This document shows positions 1 through 12,857 of a stretch of DNA of 64,000 nt, piece by piece. Position 1 is the stretch's first letter; every line of letters starts with the position of its first letter. Made by a program: the position numbers and the translations under genes. Origin of the DNA: Demequina phytophila (GTDB lineage: Bacteria; Actinomycetota; Actinomycetes; Actinomycetales; Demequinaceae); NCBI RefSeq assembly GCF_000971135.1, contig NZ_BBLW01000004.1, forward strand, positions 124,001 to 188,000, read 5' to 3'. The notes under the pieces were generated by a model, which did no database searches, was not told where the DNA came from, and was given only the letters and a program-made list of their open reading frames with translations.

Positions 1-2617
1 CCGCGCGGCCCTCCTCGGCCCACTGCGCCACCGGGACCCGGTGGTTGTAGGACAGGTGCGTGTGGCCGGAGATGACGGCGTCGATGCGAGGCGAGAGCTC
101 GGAGAGCATCGTGCCGAAGTTGTTCGACGTGTCGACGGCGTCCTCGTAGCGGGTGGTGGGCGCGCCCTCGTGCACCAGCAGGAGGGTGCTGTCGACGCCC
201 TCCTCCGCGAGCGCCTCCGCGGCGCGGTTGGCGGCGAGCGCCTCGTCCTCGAACTCGAGGCCCGCGATTCCGGTGGGCGACACGAGCGAGGGGGTCTCCT
301 CGGTGACGACGCCGATGAAGCCGAGCCTCACGTCGTCGTCCGGGGTGTCGGTGCCGTTGTCGAACGTGGCGATCCACGTCTCGGGCAGGGCGGCCGATCC
401 GTCCTCCGCGTTCCGCACGTTGGCGCCCAGGTACTCCCAGGTGGCGCCGCCGAACGGGTTGTCCGTGGCGTCGTAGGGGGCCAGGATGCGGTCGGTCAGG
501 TCGGCGAAGCCCTGGTCGAACTCGTGGTTGCCCACGGCCGACACGTCGAGGCCCATCGCGTTGAGCGCGTCGATCGTCGGCTTGTCCTGCGAGATGAAGC
601 TCTCGAAGGTCGAGGCGCCCACCAGGTCGCCCGCGGCCGTGAACACCGAGTTGGCGAAGCCGGACTCGAGCTCGGCGACAGCGCCGGCCATCACCGCGGC
701 GCCGGCCTCGCCGTTCGCGAGGGTCGGCAGGATGCGGCCGTGGAAGTCGTTGGTGCCGAGCACCTGGACGCGGGTGGCGCCGAGCTCGAGACCGATGAGC
801 ACGGGGTCGTGGTCGGACGTGCGGTACATGTCGGCCGCGTAGAGGTCCTCGAGCTGCGCCGCGGACTTGTACTCGGTGTTGTAGTCGAGCACGGTCGGCT
901 CGTCCGCATTGATGTGCAGGTGCGCGGCGTCCGTCACCTGCGCCGCCATCGACGGCGAGGCGAAGGCGTAGTCGAGCGAGCCCCACTGGCCGTCGTACAC
1001 GTACGAGTAGTCGTCCGCGAGCTCGGCGTAGCCGGCCTCACGGAGCACCCGGATCGGGTCCTCCTGGCCGTACGAGTTGAGGTCGCCCACGAGGATGTAG
1101 TCGTCGTCGCCGACGCCGGTCGGGTCCGTGTCGAGCCAGTTCACGACGGCCTCCGCCGCCGCGGTGCGCGCGCCGTTCCAGCAGCTGGCGCCGTCGCCCT
1201 GGTCGGCGTTCTCGCCGGTCGCGGGGCAGGATCCCTTGGACTTCCAGTGGTTCGCGACCACGGTGAAGGCCTCACCCTCGCCGTCCTCGAACGTCTGGGC
1301 GACCGAGGGGCGGTTGTTGGCGTCGTCGAAGGTCGGGTCCACCGAGTCGTCGAGGACCGCGAGGTCGCCGGCCTCGGATACCGCGGCGGAGTCGTAGAGG
1401 AATCCGACGCGGATGGTGTCCGTGCCCACGACGCCGGTGTCGACGTAGGACCACGACGCGGCGCCTGTGGCCTCGTTCATCGCATCCGCGAGCGCCGCGA
1501 GGGGCTCCACGCCCGGGGTGTTCTCGAGCTCGGCCATGCCGATGACGTCCGCGTCGAGCGCGACGAGCGCCTCGACCAGCTTGTCGGTCTGACGCTCCAG
1601 CTCCTCGGCGGAGTCCGCGCCGCGGCACTCCTGCTTCGCGCCGTCCGGACCGCAGATCGCGCCCGAGCCGGTGGTGAGGAAGTAGTTGAGCACGTTGAAC
1701 GCCGCGACCTTGACGTCGCCGCCCACCTCGGGCGCCTCGGTCGGGCGCGGGTTCGCGGAGTGGAAGTCGGGGGTCGCCGCGGCGGCGTCGACCGGACGGA
1801 TCCGCCACGCGTTCGGCGACGCGGACGCGCCGCCCCACGTGTAGGTGAGCACGCCGGTCAGCCCGGTGACGGTGTCGCCGCCGCGGAGCGGGTTCTCCGC
1901 GGTCAGCGGCTCGCCGCCGCGGCCCATGGGGTCGAGGTTCTGCGCGTTGGTGACGTCGTCGACCTTGATGCGGTCGAGGTCGTTGGCGGCCTGCAGCGCG
2001 ACGGCCTCGTCGCCGGGCTCGACCACCGCGGTCGGCTGGTCGAGCCTGCCGTCGCCGGCGACGGTCACCTCGTTGAAGCGGCCGAGCAGGTAGGTCTCGG
2101 TGACCGTGAGCTCCTGGGGAAGCTCCACGAGCATGCCCTCGTAGCGCTCGGCGAACGCGGCATCGGCGAACGGCAGCTCCACCTCTGTCGGCGTCACGCT
2201 CGCGCCGGACTCGAGGACCTCGACCGTGGCCGAGCCGAGCTGGGTCTGGCCCTGGTACTCGGCGACGACGCCGGTGACCGTGACCACGTCGCCCACCGCG
2301 ACGGAGTCGTTCGAGCCGTTGAACACGAAGACCGCCTCGGAGGTGGTCGGGTCGGCGTCCCGATCGTCGTCGCGGGACTGGACGTAGAAGCCGCGAAGCG
2401 TCGGGCTCGCGCCCTCGTAGTCGCCGACGACGACGCCCTCGACGGTCACGGTCCGGCCCACCAGCGGGCTGGTGTCGGTGGTGCCCTGCACGGCCGAGAT
2501 CGGCGTGACAGGGTCGGCGGCCGAGGCCGGCAACGCCGCGAGGACGGAGACGCCGAGGGCGCCGAGGATGGACGCTGCGCTCGCTCGGCGCAGGGCTGGG
2601 GATGGTGTGAGAGTCAC
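1..2617 (-). CDS. Secreted ExeM/NucH-type nuclease fused to 5'-nucleotidase (3'-truncated)
   Basis: About 872 codons are visible and the gene runs off the left edge with no stop. A GTG start gives a classic secretion signal (TLTPSPALRRASAA, hydrophobic core, ASAA cleavage site). Next comes a beta-rich nucleic-acid-binding-like region (about 40-150), then an endonuclease/exonuclease/phosphatase domain from about residue 297 (VAAFNVLNYF, MAELEN, VANHWKSKG, LVGDLNSYG, TSDHDPV). A 5'-nucleotidase/metallophosphatase domain follows from about 611 (GTNDFHGR, GNHEFDQG, SGHTHL). Such proteins degrade extracellular DNA/RNA and dephosphorylate the nucleotides to scavenge phosphate and nucleosides. The C-terminal nucleotidase lid or any cell-wall anchor lies outside the window. 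Family assignment is confident; substrate is inferred. Confidence 0.9.
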   Translation of the reverse strand, partial: MTLTPSPALRRASAASILGALGVSVLAALPASAADPVTPISAVQGTTDTSPLVGRTVTVEGVVVGDYEGASPTLRGFYVQSRDDDRDADPTTSEAVFVFNGSNDSVAVGDVVTVTGVVAEYQGQTQLGSATVEVLESGASVTPTEVELPFADAAFAERYEGMLVELPQELTVTETYLLGRFNEVTVAGDGRLDQPTAVVEPGDEAVALQAANDLDRIKVDDVTNAQNLDPMGRGGEPLTAENPLRGGDTVTGLTGVLTYTWGGASASPNAWRIRPVDAAAATPDFHSANPRPTEAPEVGGDVKVAAFNVLNYFLTTGSGAICGPDGAKQECRGADSAEELERQTDKLVEALVALDADVIGMAELENTPGVEPLAALADAMNEATGAASWSYVDTGVVGTDTIRVGFLYDSAAVSEAGDLAVLDDSVDPTFDDANNRPSVAQTFEDGEGEAFTVVANHWKSKGSCPATGENADQGDGASCWNGARTAAAEAVVNWLDTDPTGVGDDDYILVGDLNSYGQEDPIRVLREAGYAELADDYSYVYDGQWGSLDYAFASPSMAAQVTDAAHLHINADEPTVLDYNTEYKSAAQLEDLYAADMYRTSDHDPVLIGLELGATRVQVLGTNDFHGRILPTLANGEAGAAVMAGAVAELESGFANSVFTAAGDLVGASTFESFISQDKPTIDALNAMGLDVSAVGNHEFDQGFADLTDRILAPYDATDNPFGGATWEYLGANVRNAEDGSAALPETWIATFDNGTDTPDDDVRLGFIGVVTEETPSLVSPTGIAGLEFEDEALAANRAAEALAEEGVDSTLLLVHEGAPTTRYEDAVDTSNNFGTMLSELSPRIDAVISGHTHLSYNHRVPVAQWAEEGRA

Positions 2618-2630
2618 GCGTTCGACGCTA
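2618..2630 (-). promoter_or_regulatory. Leaderless promoter of the nuclease gene
   Basis: Reading on the minus strand, TAGCGT (2630-2625) is followed by 7 bases and then the GTG start. There is no Shine-Dalgarno sequence. This is the spacing expected when transcription starts at the G of the start codon. No convincing -35 box is seen. Confidence 0.5.
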
Positions 2631-2783
2631 TTGAGGCCCTGGAAACAGTTCGCGTCGGCGTGGTGAACCTCACGTGGCCCGGTGATGAACACTTGGCAAC
2701 CAGTAGACTCGCGCGCCAGCGCGACCCGGGAGCCGCGCGCGCTAGCGTGGCGGGAGACCCCTCCATCCAGCGAAGGAGCGCCC

Positions 2784-3611
2784 ATGTCCGTCTGGTTCGT
2801 CACCGGCTGCTCGACCGGGATCGGCCGCGCCACCGCGGAGAGGGCCGCCGCGGCCGGCCACCGCGTGGTCGCCACCGCGCGCCGCCCCGAGACCCTCGAC
2901 GACCTCGTCGCCGCGTTCCCCGACACGGTCCTCGCCCTCCCGCTCGAGGTGAGGGACGATGCGGCGGTCGCCGCCGCCGTCGAGGCCGCCCTGGCGCGGT
3001 TCGGGCAGGTCGACGTGCTGGTCAACAACGCCGGCATCGGCTACTTCTCGACGATCGAGGAGTCCGACCCGGTCGACGCCCAGGAGGTGATGGACGCCAA
3101 CTTCTGGGGCGCGGCGAAGGTCACCACCGCGCTCCTGCCGCACCTGCGCGAGCGGCGCGCGGGTCACGTCTTCACGGTGTCCTCGATCGCCGGCGTGCGC
3201 GGCTCGGCGGGGCTCGGCTACTACTGCGCGTCGAAGTTCGCGGTGTCGGGGTTCATGGAGGCTCTCGCGGCGGAGGTCGCCCACCTGGGCATCCGGGTGA
3301 CGCTGCTCGAACCGGGCCCCATCCGCACGCTGTGGATCCCGAGCGGCGCGAAGAACGAGGAGATCCTTCCCGATTACGCGCCGGTGATGGAGCCCTTCTG
3401 GGACCGCATCCACTCGCTCCCCGGCAACCAGCCCGGCTCGCCCTCGGCCGCCGCGGAGGCGATGCTGCGCCTGGCCGAGGATCCCGAGCCGCCGCTGCAC
3501 CTCATCTGCGGCGCGCACGCGGTCACCCAGACCCGGGCCAAGCTCGCTCGACTCGGCGCCGAGGTGGATCGGTGGGAGGATCTCTCCCTCACCATCGACA
3601 AGGAGGACTGA
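2784..3611 (+). CDS. Short-chain dehydrogenase/reductase
   Basis: 275 residues, the normal length for a classical SDR. The N-terminus has the Rossmann motif TGCSTGIG (residues 7-14), then NNAG, a catalytic serine (VSSIAG) and the YxxxK pair in YYCASK. It should oxidise or reduce an alcohol/carbonyl with NAD(P); the substrate cannot be told. GAAGGAG lies 5 bases before the chosen ATG, so the in-frame start about 100 bases upstream is rejected. It is followed after 3 bases by a small gene of unknown function. It carries one copy of the GGACGATGCG word in frame (Asp-Asp-Ala). Confidence 0.88.
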   Translation: MSVWFVTGCSTGIGRATAERAAAAGHRVVATARRPETLDDLVAAFPDTVLALPLEVRDDAAVAAAVEAALARFGQVDVLVNNAGIGYFSTIEESDPVDAQEVMDANFWGAAKVTTALLPHLRERRAGHVFTVSSIAGVRGSAGLGYYCASKFAVSGFMEALAAEVAHLGIRVTLLEPGPIRTLWIPSGAKNEEILPDYAPVMEPFWDRIHSLPGNQPGSPSAAAEAMLRLAEDPEPPLHLICGAHAVTQTRAKLARLGAEVDRWEDLSLTIDKED

Positions 3612-3614
3612 GCC

Positions 3615-4019
3615 ATGGCAGGCATCCCCGGGGGCGAGACGCTCCACGCTCTCGTGTTCGCGGTGCTCGAGCACGGCATCCGCGCGGCCTCGAGCGCCGA
3701 CGGGCTCCCGCCGTCGCTCGTCGAGGAGACCGGCACCGGCGAACGCACCATCAAGACGTTCACCGGCGCGACGGTCGACGCGGGCGTGCGCGCCGCGCGC
3801 GGCGCGGCCGGGAAGTCGACGGCGGAGCGCATCGCGATGCTGTGGGACGGGCGCATCACCGGCAAGGACGGCGACGAGCACGCGATCATGGTGATCGCGC
3901 AGGAGCGGGGGCAGTCCCGGTCGTTCGTGTTCGCGCAGCGCTACGGCCGCGACGGCGGCACGGTGGTGCCCGAGGGCCGGCCCGGCTACGTCGCCGACCG
4001 CGCCTCGATGCTGGGCTGA
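3615..4019 (+). CDS. Conserved-looking small protein of unknown function
   Basis: 134 residues starting three bases after the SDR stop; the upstream AGGAGGA inside the SDR tail can serve as ribosome site, so the two are probably co-translated. No signal peptide, membrane segment or motif that I recognise. The central stretch (TFTGATVDAG, WDGRITGKDGDEH) and a beta-rich C-terminus (SFVFAQRY) suggest a compact alpha/beta domain. Codon use is like the neighbours. I do not assign a function. Confidence 0.65.
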   Translation: MAGIPGGETLHALVFAVLEHGIRAASSADGLPPSLVEETGTGERTIKTFTGATVDAGVRAARGAAGKSTAERIAMLWDGRITGKDGDEHAIMVIAQERGQSRSFVFAQRYGRDGGTVVPEGRPGYVADRASMLG

Positions 4020-4078
4020 TGGGCCCGCCGCGGGAAGAAAATCCTGGTCTTCTCGCGTTGACGGCTCACAATATGGAC

Positions 4079-6241
<2,163 letters not shown>

Positions 6242-6254
6242 CGTCGGCGGCTCC

Positions 6255-6292
6255 GGTGCGGGGGAAGGACGGGACCGCCCTCCCCCCGCACC
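6255..6292. terminator. Terminator between convergent glgX and ganB
   Basis: 14-base arms (6255-6268 and 6279-6292), complementary except for one position, with a 10-base loop. It lies 14 bases after the glgX stop and 7 bases after the ganB stop on the other strand, so it can serve both genes. There is no clear U-run, as is common in high-GC actinobacteria. Confidence 0.7.
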
Positions 6293-6298
6293 GTCCGG

Positions 6299-9200
6299 CT
6301 AGCTCGGGTGGCGCACGTACCTCGGGTACGAGCTCACCCGGTCGGTGAGGTAGCCCTCCTTGGACACGGTCACCGTGACGCGGATCCGCGACCCGCGGTC
6401 GGCCTTGCGCACCGTGTACGAGGCATCGGTGGCGCCGCTGATCGGCGCGCCGTTGCGGAGCCACTGGTAGGCGTACGTGTCCGGCGCGGGCGTCCAGCGC
6501 GTGACCGGGACGGACAGCCGCGACCCGACCGCCGTCGTGCCCACGATCGTGGGCCGGGCGGGCCGGCCCATCACCCTGGGCACCGCGACCGGCTCGGAGA
6601 CCACCGTGGTGTCGACGCGACCCGCCTTGGCCGCGGTGACGGCGACGGTGATGTCCTTGCCTCGGTCGCTCCCCCGGACCAGGTACGTCGCACCCGTCTG
6701 CCCCACGACGGGCGTGCCGTCGCGCAGCCACTGGTAGGTGACCGCGGTCGGGGTCGGCTCCCACGTGCCCAGGCGGGCGCGCAGCACGGCTCCGGCCTTC
6801 GCGTGGCCCGTGATCGTCGGCGTCGGGGCCGCGTCGAACGCGACCGGCTCGAGCTCGAGGGCCGCGATCGCGTCCTCGAGCAGGTCCGTCGCCGCGTCCA
6901 CCGTCGACTGGCGCGGGTGCTCCGCGCCTTGCACCACGGTCGCCGCCTCGACCGCGAGGTCGAGCGCCGCGAGGGACGATGCGGTGTACCGCGAGCGTTC
7001 GAGCGCGGCGGCTCGGTCGACGGCCGCGGTGAGCGCCGCGAGGTCCGCCACGGGCAGGTCGACACGCTCGAGCGTCACGTCGTCGAGGTAGCCCCACGCG
7101 TCGTGCTGCGTGGTGCCCTCGAACGCGACGGTGAGCGCGCCGTCCTCGCCGACGGTCACCTCGGTGCTCGCCGGCACCCACTCGTTCCATGCGCCGAACG
7201 TGAAGCCGACCGCCGCATCGTCCACCGTGGACGTCGCCGTGAGGGACAGCGCGGCGGAGCCGCCGCCGCGGATGCTGCCCGCGAGACGGTAGGTGCCCGC
7301 CTCGAGGCCGGTGAGCTCCTGCGTCGCGCTCACGTCGAACGGCGCGCCCGTGCCGTTCCACAGGTTGAGCGCGTATCTGCCGTGCTGCGGGCCGTCGCCG
7401 TTGACCCAGAACGTGCCGGACGAGTGTCCGGGCCACGGGCTGGCGACGATGCTCCAGGGGGAGACGTCGTCCGCGCCCTTCTCGAAGCCGCCGTTGCGCA
7501 GCAGCACACGCGCCGTGACGGTCACCGTGGCTGTCGCGGTGCGACCGCTCTCGGTGAGGCCGGTCACCGTGTAGGTGCCGGGCCCATCGATCCACGCGAG
7601 CGAGCCGTTCCACTCGACGGGCTCCGTGGTGGTGGTCTCGTCGTAGGCCTCGATCGTGACGGTGGCGGGGAGCGCGATCTCCGCGCCCTCGGCCACCGTG
7701 AGCGTGACGGGGCGCACGGTCGGCTCGGGGATGCTGCCGTCGCCGGGCTCGAGCCCGTCGATCGCGGCGCGCACCGCGGCCGTCGCGGCGTCGACCGACG
7801 CCTGGCTGGGCTGCTTCGAGCCGAGCACGAACTCCGCGCGTCGCAGCGACTTGTCGACCTGGAACATCGACACCGCCGACCACTCGCCGCGATCGAGGCC
7901 GGCGGCCTCGTCCACGACGTCCTCGAGCGCGGCGAGGTCCGCCTCCTCGATCGGGGTCTCGGCGACCAGGGCGAAGCCGTCGAGCGTGCCCCACGCGCCG
8001 TCGGTCACGGTGAGGGTGGCGGACACGGTCACGGGGTCGCCCGCGTTGACGTGGATGACGTCGGTGACGGGATGCTGCCATGCGAGGTAGCCGGCGAGCG
8101 AGAACTCCTTGTTCACCGTGGTGATGCCCGAGGAGGCGGTGATGTAGGTGCTCTCCCCCGCGACCTTCGCGCGGCCCTGGGCGTAGACCGACAGGCGGTA
8201 GTCGCCGGCGGGGACGCCGGTGATCTCCTGGATCACGGTGCGGGTGGCGCCGGTCGCGGTGTAGAAGTGGGCCGACCTGGTGCCGTCGTACGGGTCGTCG
8301 GTGCGGGAGAGGTTCGCGGTGCCTGTCCACGGCGCGACGCCGCTCTCGAAGCCGGGGTTGACCACGTAGTTGGTCGAATCGACGGTGGGGTCGAGGACCG
8401 TGAGCGAGGCCGTGACGGCGTCGCCGCCGGCGGTCACGCCGCTGATGGCGTACTGGCCGGCACCGGTCGCCCACGACTGGTCGAAGGTCCACGTGACCGC
8501 GACCTCCTCCGACGTGCCGTCCGTGTACCCGACGGTCACCGTCGCGGGGAGCTCGATCGGGTCGCCGTCGTCCACCGTGAGCGAGGGGGCGGTGATCTGG
8601 TCGACCTCGCGCGGCGCGACGGTGCCGGTGCGGACGTAGTCCCACACGCGCAGCGACTCGAGCGGGTTGCCCTCGAAGTCGAACATCGCCTGGTTGTCCC
8701 AGCCGGAGCCACCGTGGTTCGCGGCGGCGTCGGCGGAGTACTCACCCGCGTAGGAGGTGGCCCAGCCGGAGCCGTGCTCCTCCCACAGCAGCGCGTTCTG
8801 CTCGGCCTCGTCGGCGGGGCCCACCGGCAGCCACGCGGGCTCCCAGTAGAAGACGCCCAGGCCGGCCTCGCCCACCTCGGCGACGGCCGCGATGACGTCG
8901 CGGACCGCGAGCGCCTGGCCCTGCACCGTCGACGAGTACTGGTCGTACGCGGTGCGGATGTTGTTGGCGTAGCCGTCGCCGTCCTCGAGCGTGCGCGCCC
9001 AGGAGGTCTCCGCGACGATGACGTCCTTGCCGTAGGTCTCCGCCACGGCGCTCAGCTGCGTGGTGAGGTTCGCGGGCGTGCCGTGCCAGTACGCGTAGTA
9101 CGAGCTGGCGAACACGTCGTAGTCGATCTCGTCACCGGTGCCGGTGGTGCCGTCGGGTCCCTCCGCGAGCTGCTCGGCATAGCCGAGGTAGTTGCCCCGC

Positions 9201-9904
9201 TCGGGGTTGGTGAAGTGGATCGCGACCTTCGCGTCGGGGACGGTGTCGCGCACCGCCTGCGAACCGGCGCGGAACAGCGCGGCGGAGGCGGGCCAGCTCT
9301 CTCCCGACAGCTGCAGGTTGGTGGTCTCGTTGCCGATCTGCACCATGCCGACATCGACGCCGGCGTCCTCCATGGTCTGCAGCGCGTCCGCGGTGAAGTC
9401 GTAGAGCGCCTCGGCCTTGTCCGCGGCCGAGAGCCCCGCCCAGGCCTTGGGCACGGGCTGCTGGCCGGGGTGGGCCCAGAAGTCCGCGTAGTGGAAGTCG
9501 ACGAACACCTTCATGCCGGCCGCGGTCGCCCGCTGACCGATCTCGGTGGCGCGCGCGACGTCGACCGTTCCGCCTCCGTAGCCGCGGCCCTCGGAGTCGT
9601 ACGGGTCGTTCCACACGCGGATGCGCGCGTAGTTGACGCCGGCCTCGGCCATGACCTCGAACAGGTCGGCCTCCTGGCCGTCGAAGTCCTTGAACGTCAC
9701 GCCGCTCTCCTCGAGCGACAGCACCGACGAGGCGTCGACGCCGTTCATGAAGTCGTCCGCGAGGTTCGCGACCTGCGGCACGGTGATCCCTGCCGGGATC
9801 GGCTCGTCCGCTGCCGCGGCGACGCCCGGCGTCGCGACGACCCCGCACACCGCCATCGCGGTCGCCGCGGTGGCGGCGCTGGTGGACCTGAGAGTGAGTC
9901 TCAT
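6299..9904 (-). CDS. ganB: Secreted multidomain endo-beta-1,4-galactanase (GH53)
   Basis: 1201 residues. A signal peptide (about 1-32, ending VAAAA) is followed by a GH53 barrel (about 35-430) with acid/base E193 in QIGNET and nucleophile E299 in VAETSW. The C-terminal two-thirds is modular: bacterial Ig-like (about 436-505), a jelly-roll carbohydrate-binding-type module beginning NPGFESG (511-650), a FIVAR-like helical domain (656-721), then the same trio again (726-798, 800-945, 948-1018), and finally two 85-residue Ig-like repeats with the shared YQWLR core. No sortase motif, so it is probably released or bound to polysaccharide. It should cut pectic (arabino)galactan to oligosaccharides for GanSPQ. 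GGAAGG precedes the ATG. Confidence 0.93.
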   Translation of the reverse strand: MRLTLRSTSAATAATAMAVCGVVATPGVAAAADEPIPAGITVPQVANLADDFMNGVDASSVLSLEESGVTFKDFDGQEADLFEVMAEAGVNYARIRVWNDPYDSEGRGYGGGTVDVARATEIGQRATAAGMKVFVDFHYADFWAHPGQQPVPKAWAGLSAADKAEALYDFTADALQTMEDAGVDVGMVQIGNETTNLQLSGESWPASAALFRAGSQAVRDTVPDAKVAIHFTNPERGNYLGYAEQLAEGPDGTTGTGDEIDYDVFASSYYAYWHGTPANLTTQLSAVAETYGKDVIVAETSWARTLEDGDGYANNIRTAYDQYSSTVQGQALAVRDVIAAVAEVGEAGLGVFYWEPAWLPVGPADEAEQNALLWEEHGSGWATSYAGEYSADAAANHGGSGWDNQAMFDFEGNPLESLRVWDYVRTGTVAPREVDQITAPSLTVDDGDPIELPATVTVGYTDGTSEEVAVTWTFDQSWATGAGQYAISGVTAGGDAVTASLTVLDPTVDSTNYVVNPGFESGVAPWTGTANLSRTDDPYDGTRSAHFYTATGATRTVIQEITGVPAGDYRLSVYAQGRAKVAGESTYITASSGITTVNKEFSLAGYLAWQHPVTDVIHVNAGDPVTVSATLTVTDGAWGTLDGFALVAETPIEEADLAALEDVVDEAAGLDRGEWSAVSMFQVDKSLRRAEFVLGSKQPSQASVDAATAAVRAAIDGLEPGDGSIPEPTVRPVTLTVAEGAEIALPATVTIEAYDETTTTEPVEWNGSLAWIDGPGTYTVTGLTESGRTATATVTVTARVLLRNGGFEKGADDVSPWSIVASPWPGHSSGTFWVNGDGPQHGRYALNLWNGTGAPFDVSATQELTGLEAGTYRLAGSIRGGGSAALSLTATSTVDDAAVGFTFGAWNEWVPASTEVTVGEDGALTVAFEGTTQHDAWGYLDDVTLERVDLPVADLAALTAAVDRAAALERSRYTASSLAALDLAVEAATVVQGAEHPRQSTVDAATDLLEDAIAALELEPVAFDAAPTPTITGHAKAGAVLRARLGTWEPTPTAVTYQWLRDGTPVVGQTGATYLVRGSDRGKDITVAVTAAKAGRVDTTVVSEPVAVPRVMGRPARPTIVGTTAVGSRLSVPVTRWTPAPDTYAYQWLRNGAPISGATDASYTVRKADRGSRIRVTVTVSKEGYLTDRVSSYPRYVRHPS

Positions 9905-9960
9905 CGTTCCTTCCCTGTGATCGACATTGATCCGATGCCCGTCGCGCGGCCGCGCCGCGG

Positions 9961-9978
9961 ACTGTGAGCGGTCCCAAG
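9961..9978. promoter_or_regulatory. LacI-type operator, ganB-proximal copy
   Basis: ACTGTGAGCGGTCCCAAG lies 57 bases upstream of ganB. It matches the sites at 10029 and (inverted) 16453 with consensus ACTGTGANCGGTCCCA. The core is nearly palindromic around CG, the usual shape of LacI-family operators. The minus strand also carries TTGACG and TAACTT next to it, a possible promoter. Confidence 0.6.
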
Positions 9979-10016
9979 TTATCGTCAACATGGACGGCGC
10001 GCGCGGCGGATCGCCA

Positions 10017-10046
10017 GATTGTGACCGTACTGTGACCGGTCCCACA
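10017..10046. promoter_or_regulatory. LacI-type operator, ganB-distal copy plus half-site
   Basis: ACTGTGACCGGTCCCACA (10029-10046) is the best match to the gan operator. Just before it ATTGTGACCGT (10017-10027) repeats the left half. The distance between the centres of the two full sites is 68 bp, compatible with cooperative or looping repression. No LacI-family gene lies in this window. Confidence 0.6.
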
Positions 10047-10050
10047 TGCG

Positions 10051-10090
10051 GGGGACGATGCACGGGTCGGGCGACCGCCGCATCGTCCCC
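10051..10090. repeat. Inverted pair of the GGACGATGC word
   Basis: Perfect 11-bp arms (GGGGACGATGC at 10051-10061; its complement at 10080-10090) around an 18-base spacer. It sits between the ganQ terminator and the ganB operators. It is one of the paired members of the repeated word described in the findings. Confidence 0.75.
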
Positions 10091-10144
10091 CGGCGCGGCA
10101 CTGCCCGTGCCGACCCGGGCGAACCGGGGCCACCCGGCATCCCG

Positions 10145-10199
10145 GTCCTGCATGCAGGACGGACCACCCGGGAGCCCTGCATGCGGGGTCGATCGACCC
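10145..10199. repeat. Cluster of perfect palindromes in the ganQ-ganB spacer
   Basis: GTCCTGCATGCAGGAC (10145-10160) is a perfect 16-bp palindrome. GGGTCGATCGACCC (10186-10199) is a perfect 14-bp palindrome. Between them CCCTGCATGCGGGG is a near copy of the first. No gene is present in the 433-bp spacer 9905-10337 apart from these palindromes, the operators, the inverted repeat and the ganQ terminator. Confidence 0.6.
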
Positions 10200-10282
10200 G
10201 TATGCAGTATCGATCGCCGAGGCATCCGGCGGGCGCCCTGAGCCCGACCTGCAGCCTGTCTCCGCGCGGGCGGGCACGCGGA

Positions 10283-10321
10283 AACGGGGCCCGGGCGGCT
10301 CACGCCATCCCGGACCCCGTT
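10283..10321 (-). terminator. Terminator after ganQ
   Basis: 13-base arms (10283-10295 and 10309-10321) with one mismatch and a 13-base loop, 16 bases after the ganQ stop on the minus strand, followed by a short TTT. It separates the transporter genes from ganB, which has its own operators. Confidence 0.65.
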
Positions 10322-10337
10322 CCTCGAGAAGGTGCGG

Positions 10338-11233
10338 TCAGCCCTTGACGGAGCCCGCGGTGAGGCCGCCCACGATGTAGCGCTGCAACGCCAGGAACAG
10401 CACCAGCACCGGGATCGCCGCGATGACGGTGCCCGCGGAGAAGATGCCCCAGCGCGCGGTCAGCTGGTCGGACACCCACTGGTACATGCCGACCGCGAGC
10501 GTCCAGTTGTCGTTCGACACGAGCACGATGCGGGCCAGGATGAAGTCGCCGAACGCGGAAACGAACGCGAGCAGGCCCACCACGGCGAGCACGGGGCGCA
10601 CCAGGGGGATGATCATGCCCCAGAAGATCTGCGCGTGGCTCGCGCCGTCGATCTTGGCCGCCTCGTCCATCTCCATCGGGATGGAGTTGAAGAAGCCGTA
10701 CATGAGGAACGTGTTCGCCCCGAGCGCGGTGCCCAGGTAGACGCAGATCAGCGCGATCTTCGAGTCGATGCCGAGCGCCGGCACCACCTCGCCGAGCGAG
10801 ATGAGCAGCAGGAAGATCGCGACGAACGCGATGGTCTGCGGGAACATCTGCAGGATGAGCAGGCCGGTGAGCGAGCCGCGGCGACCCTTGAAGCGGAAGC
10901 GCGAGAACGCGTACGCGGCCGCGGCGCCCATGAGCACCGCGCCCACCGCCGCGGCAATGCCGATCACGAGGGTGTTGCCCACCCACGTCCAGAACAGGGT
11001 GTCGTTGAGCGCCTGGTAGTTGGCGAGGCTGAAGGAACTGAACAGCGTCTCGGTGCCGGACAGGCTGCCGCTCTCATCGAGCGATGCGGACAGCACGAAC
11101 ACCAGGGGGAACGCGGCGTAGAAGATGATGAGCGCCGCGAACGGGTACTTCCAGCCCACCTCGGCCCACCACCGCGAGCGACGGGTGGGCCTACGACGGG
11201 ACGCCTTGCTGGCGGCGGGTGCCTGGGCGGTCA

Positions 11234-11234
<1 letters not shown>
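10338..11234 (-). CDS. ganQ: Galacto-oligosaccharide ABC transporter permease (MalG type)
   Basis: 298 residues with six predicted membrane helices and the EAA loop (DEAAKIDGASHAQIFWGMIIPL, roughly residues 190-212) that docks the ATPase. The C-terminus ends in the typical MalG form (LQRYIVGGLTAGSVKG). Start ATG overlaps the ganP stop as TGATG, so translation is coupled. With GanS and GanP it forms the importer for the products of GanB. No ATPase gene is nearby; a shared MsmX/MsiK-type ATPase elsewhere is expected from known carbohydrate transporters of this class. Confidence 0.9.
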
Positions 11235-12832
<1,598 letters not shown>

Positions 12833-12857
12833 CTGCTCTCCCGTTCCCATCAGCTCC

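Noticed and set aside
41-4078. A very long plus-strand open frame running from 41 into glgX
   Set aside because: High G+C leaves few stops. The part before 4079 lies antisense to the nuclease gene and across the SDR gene in the wrong frame, with Arg/Gly/Val-rich nonsense. Only the part from 4079 is glgX.
6308-9967. 1219-codon plus-strand frame opposite ganB
   Set aside because: Shadow of the GH53 gene; no ribosome site, no recognisable domain.
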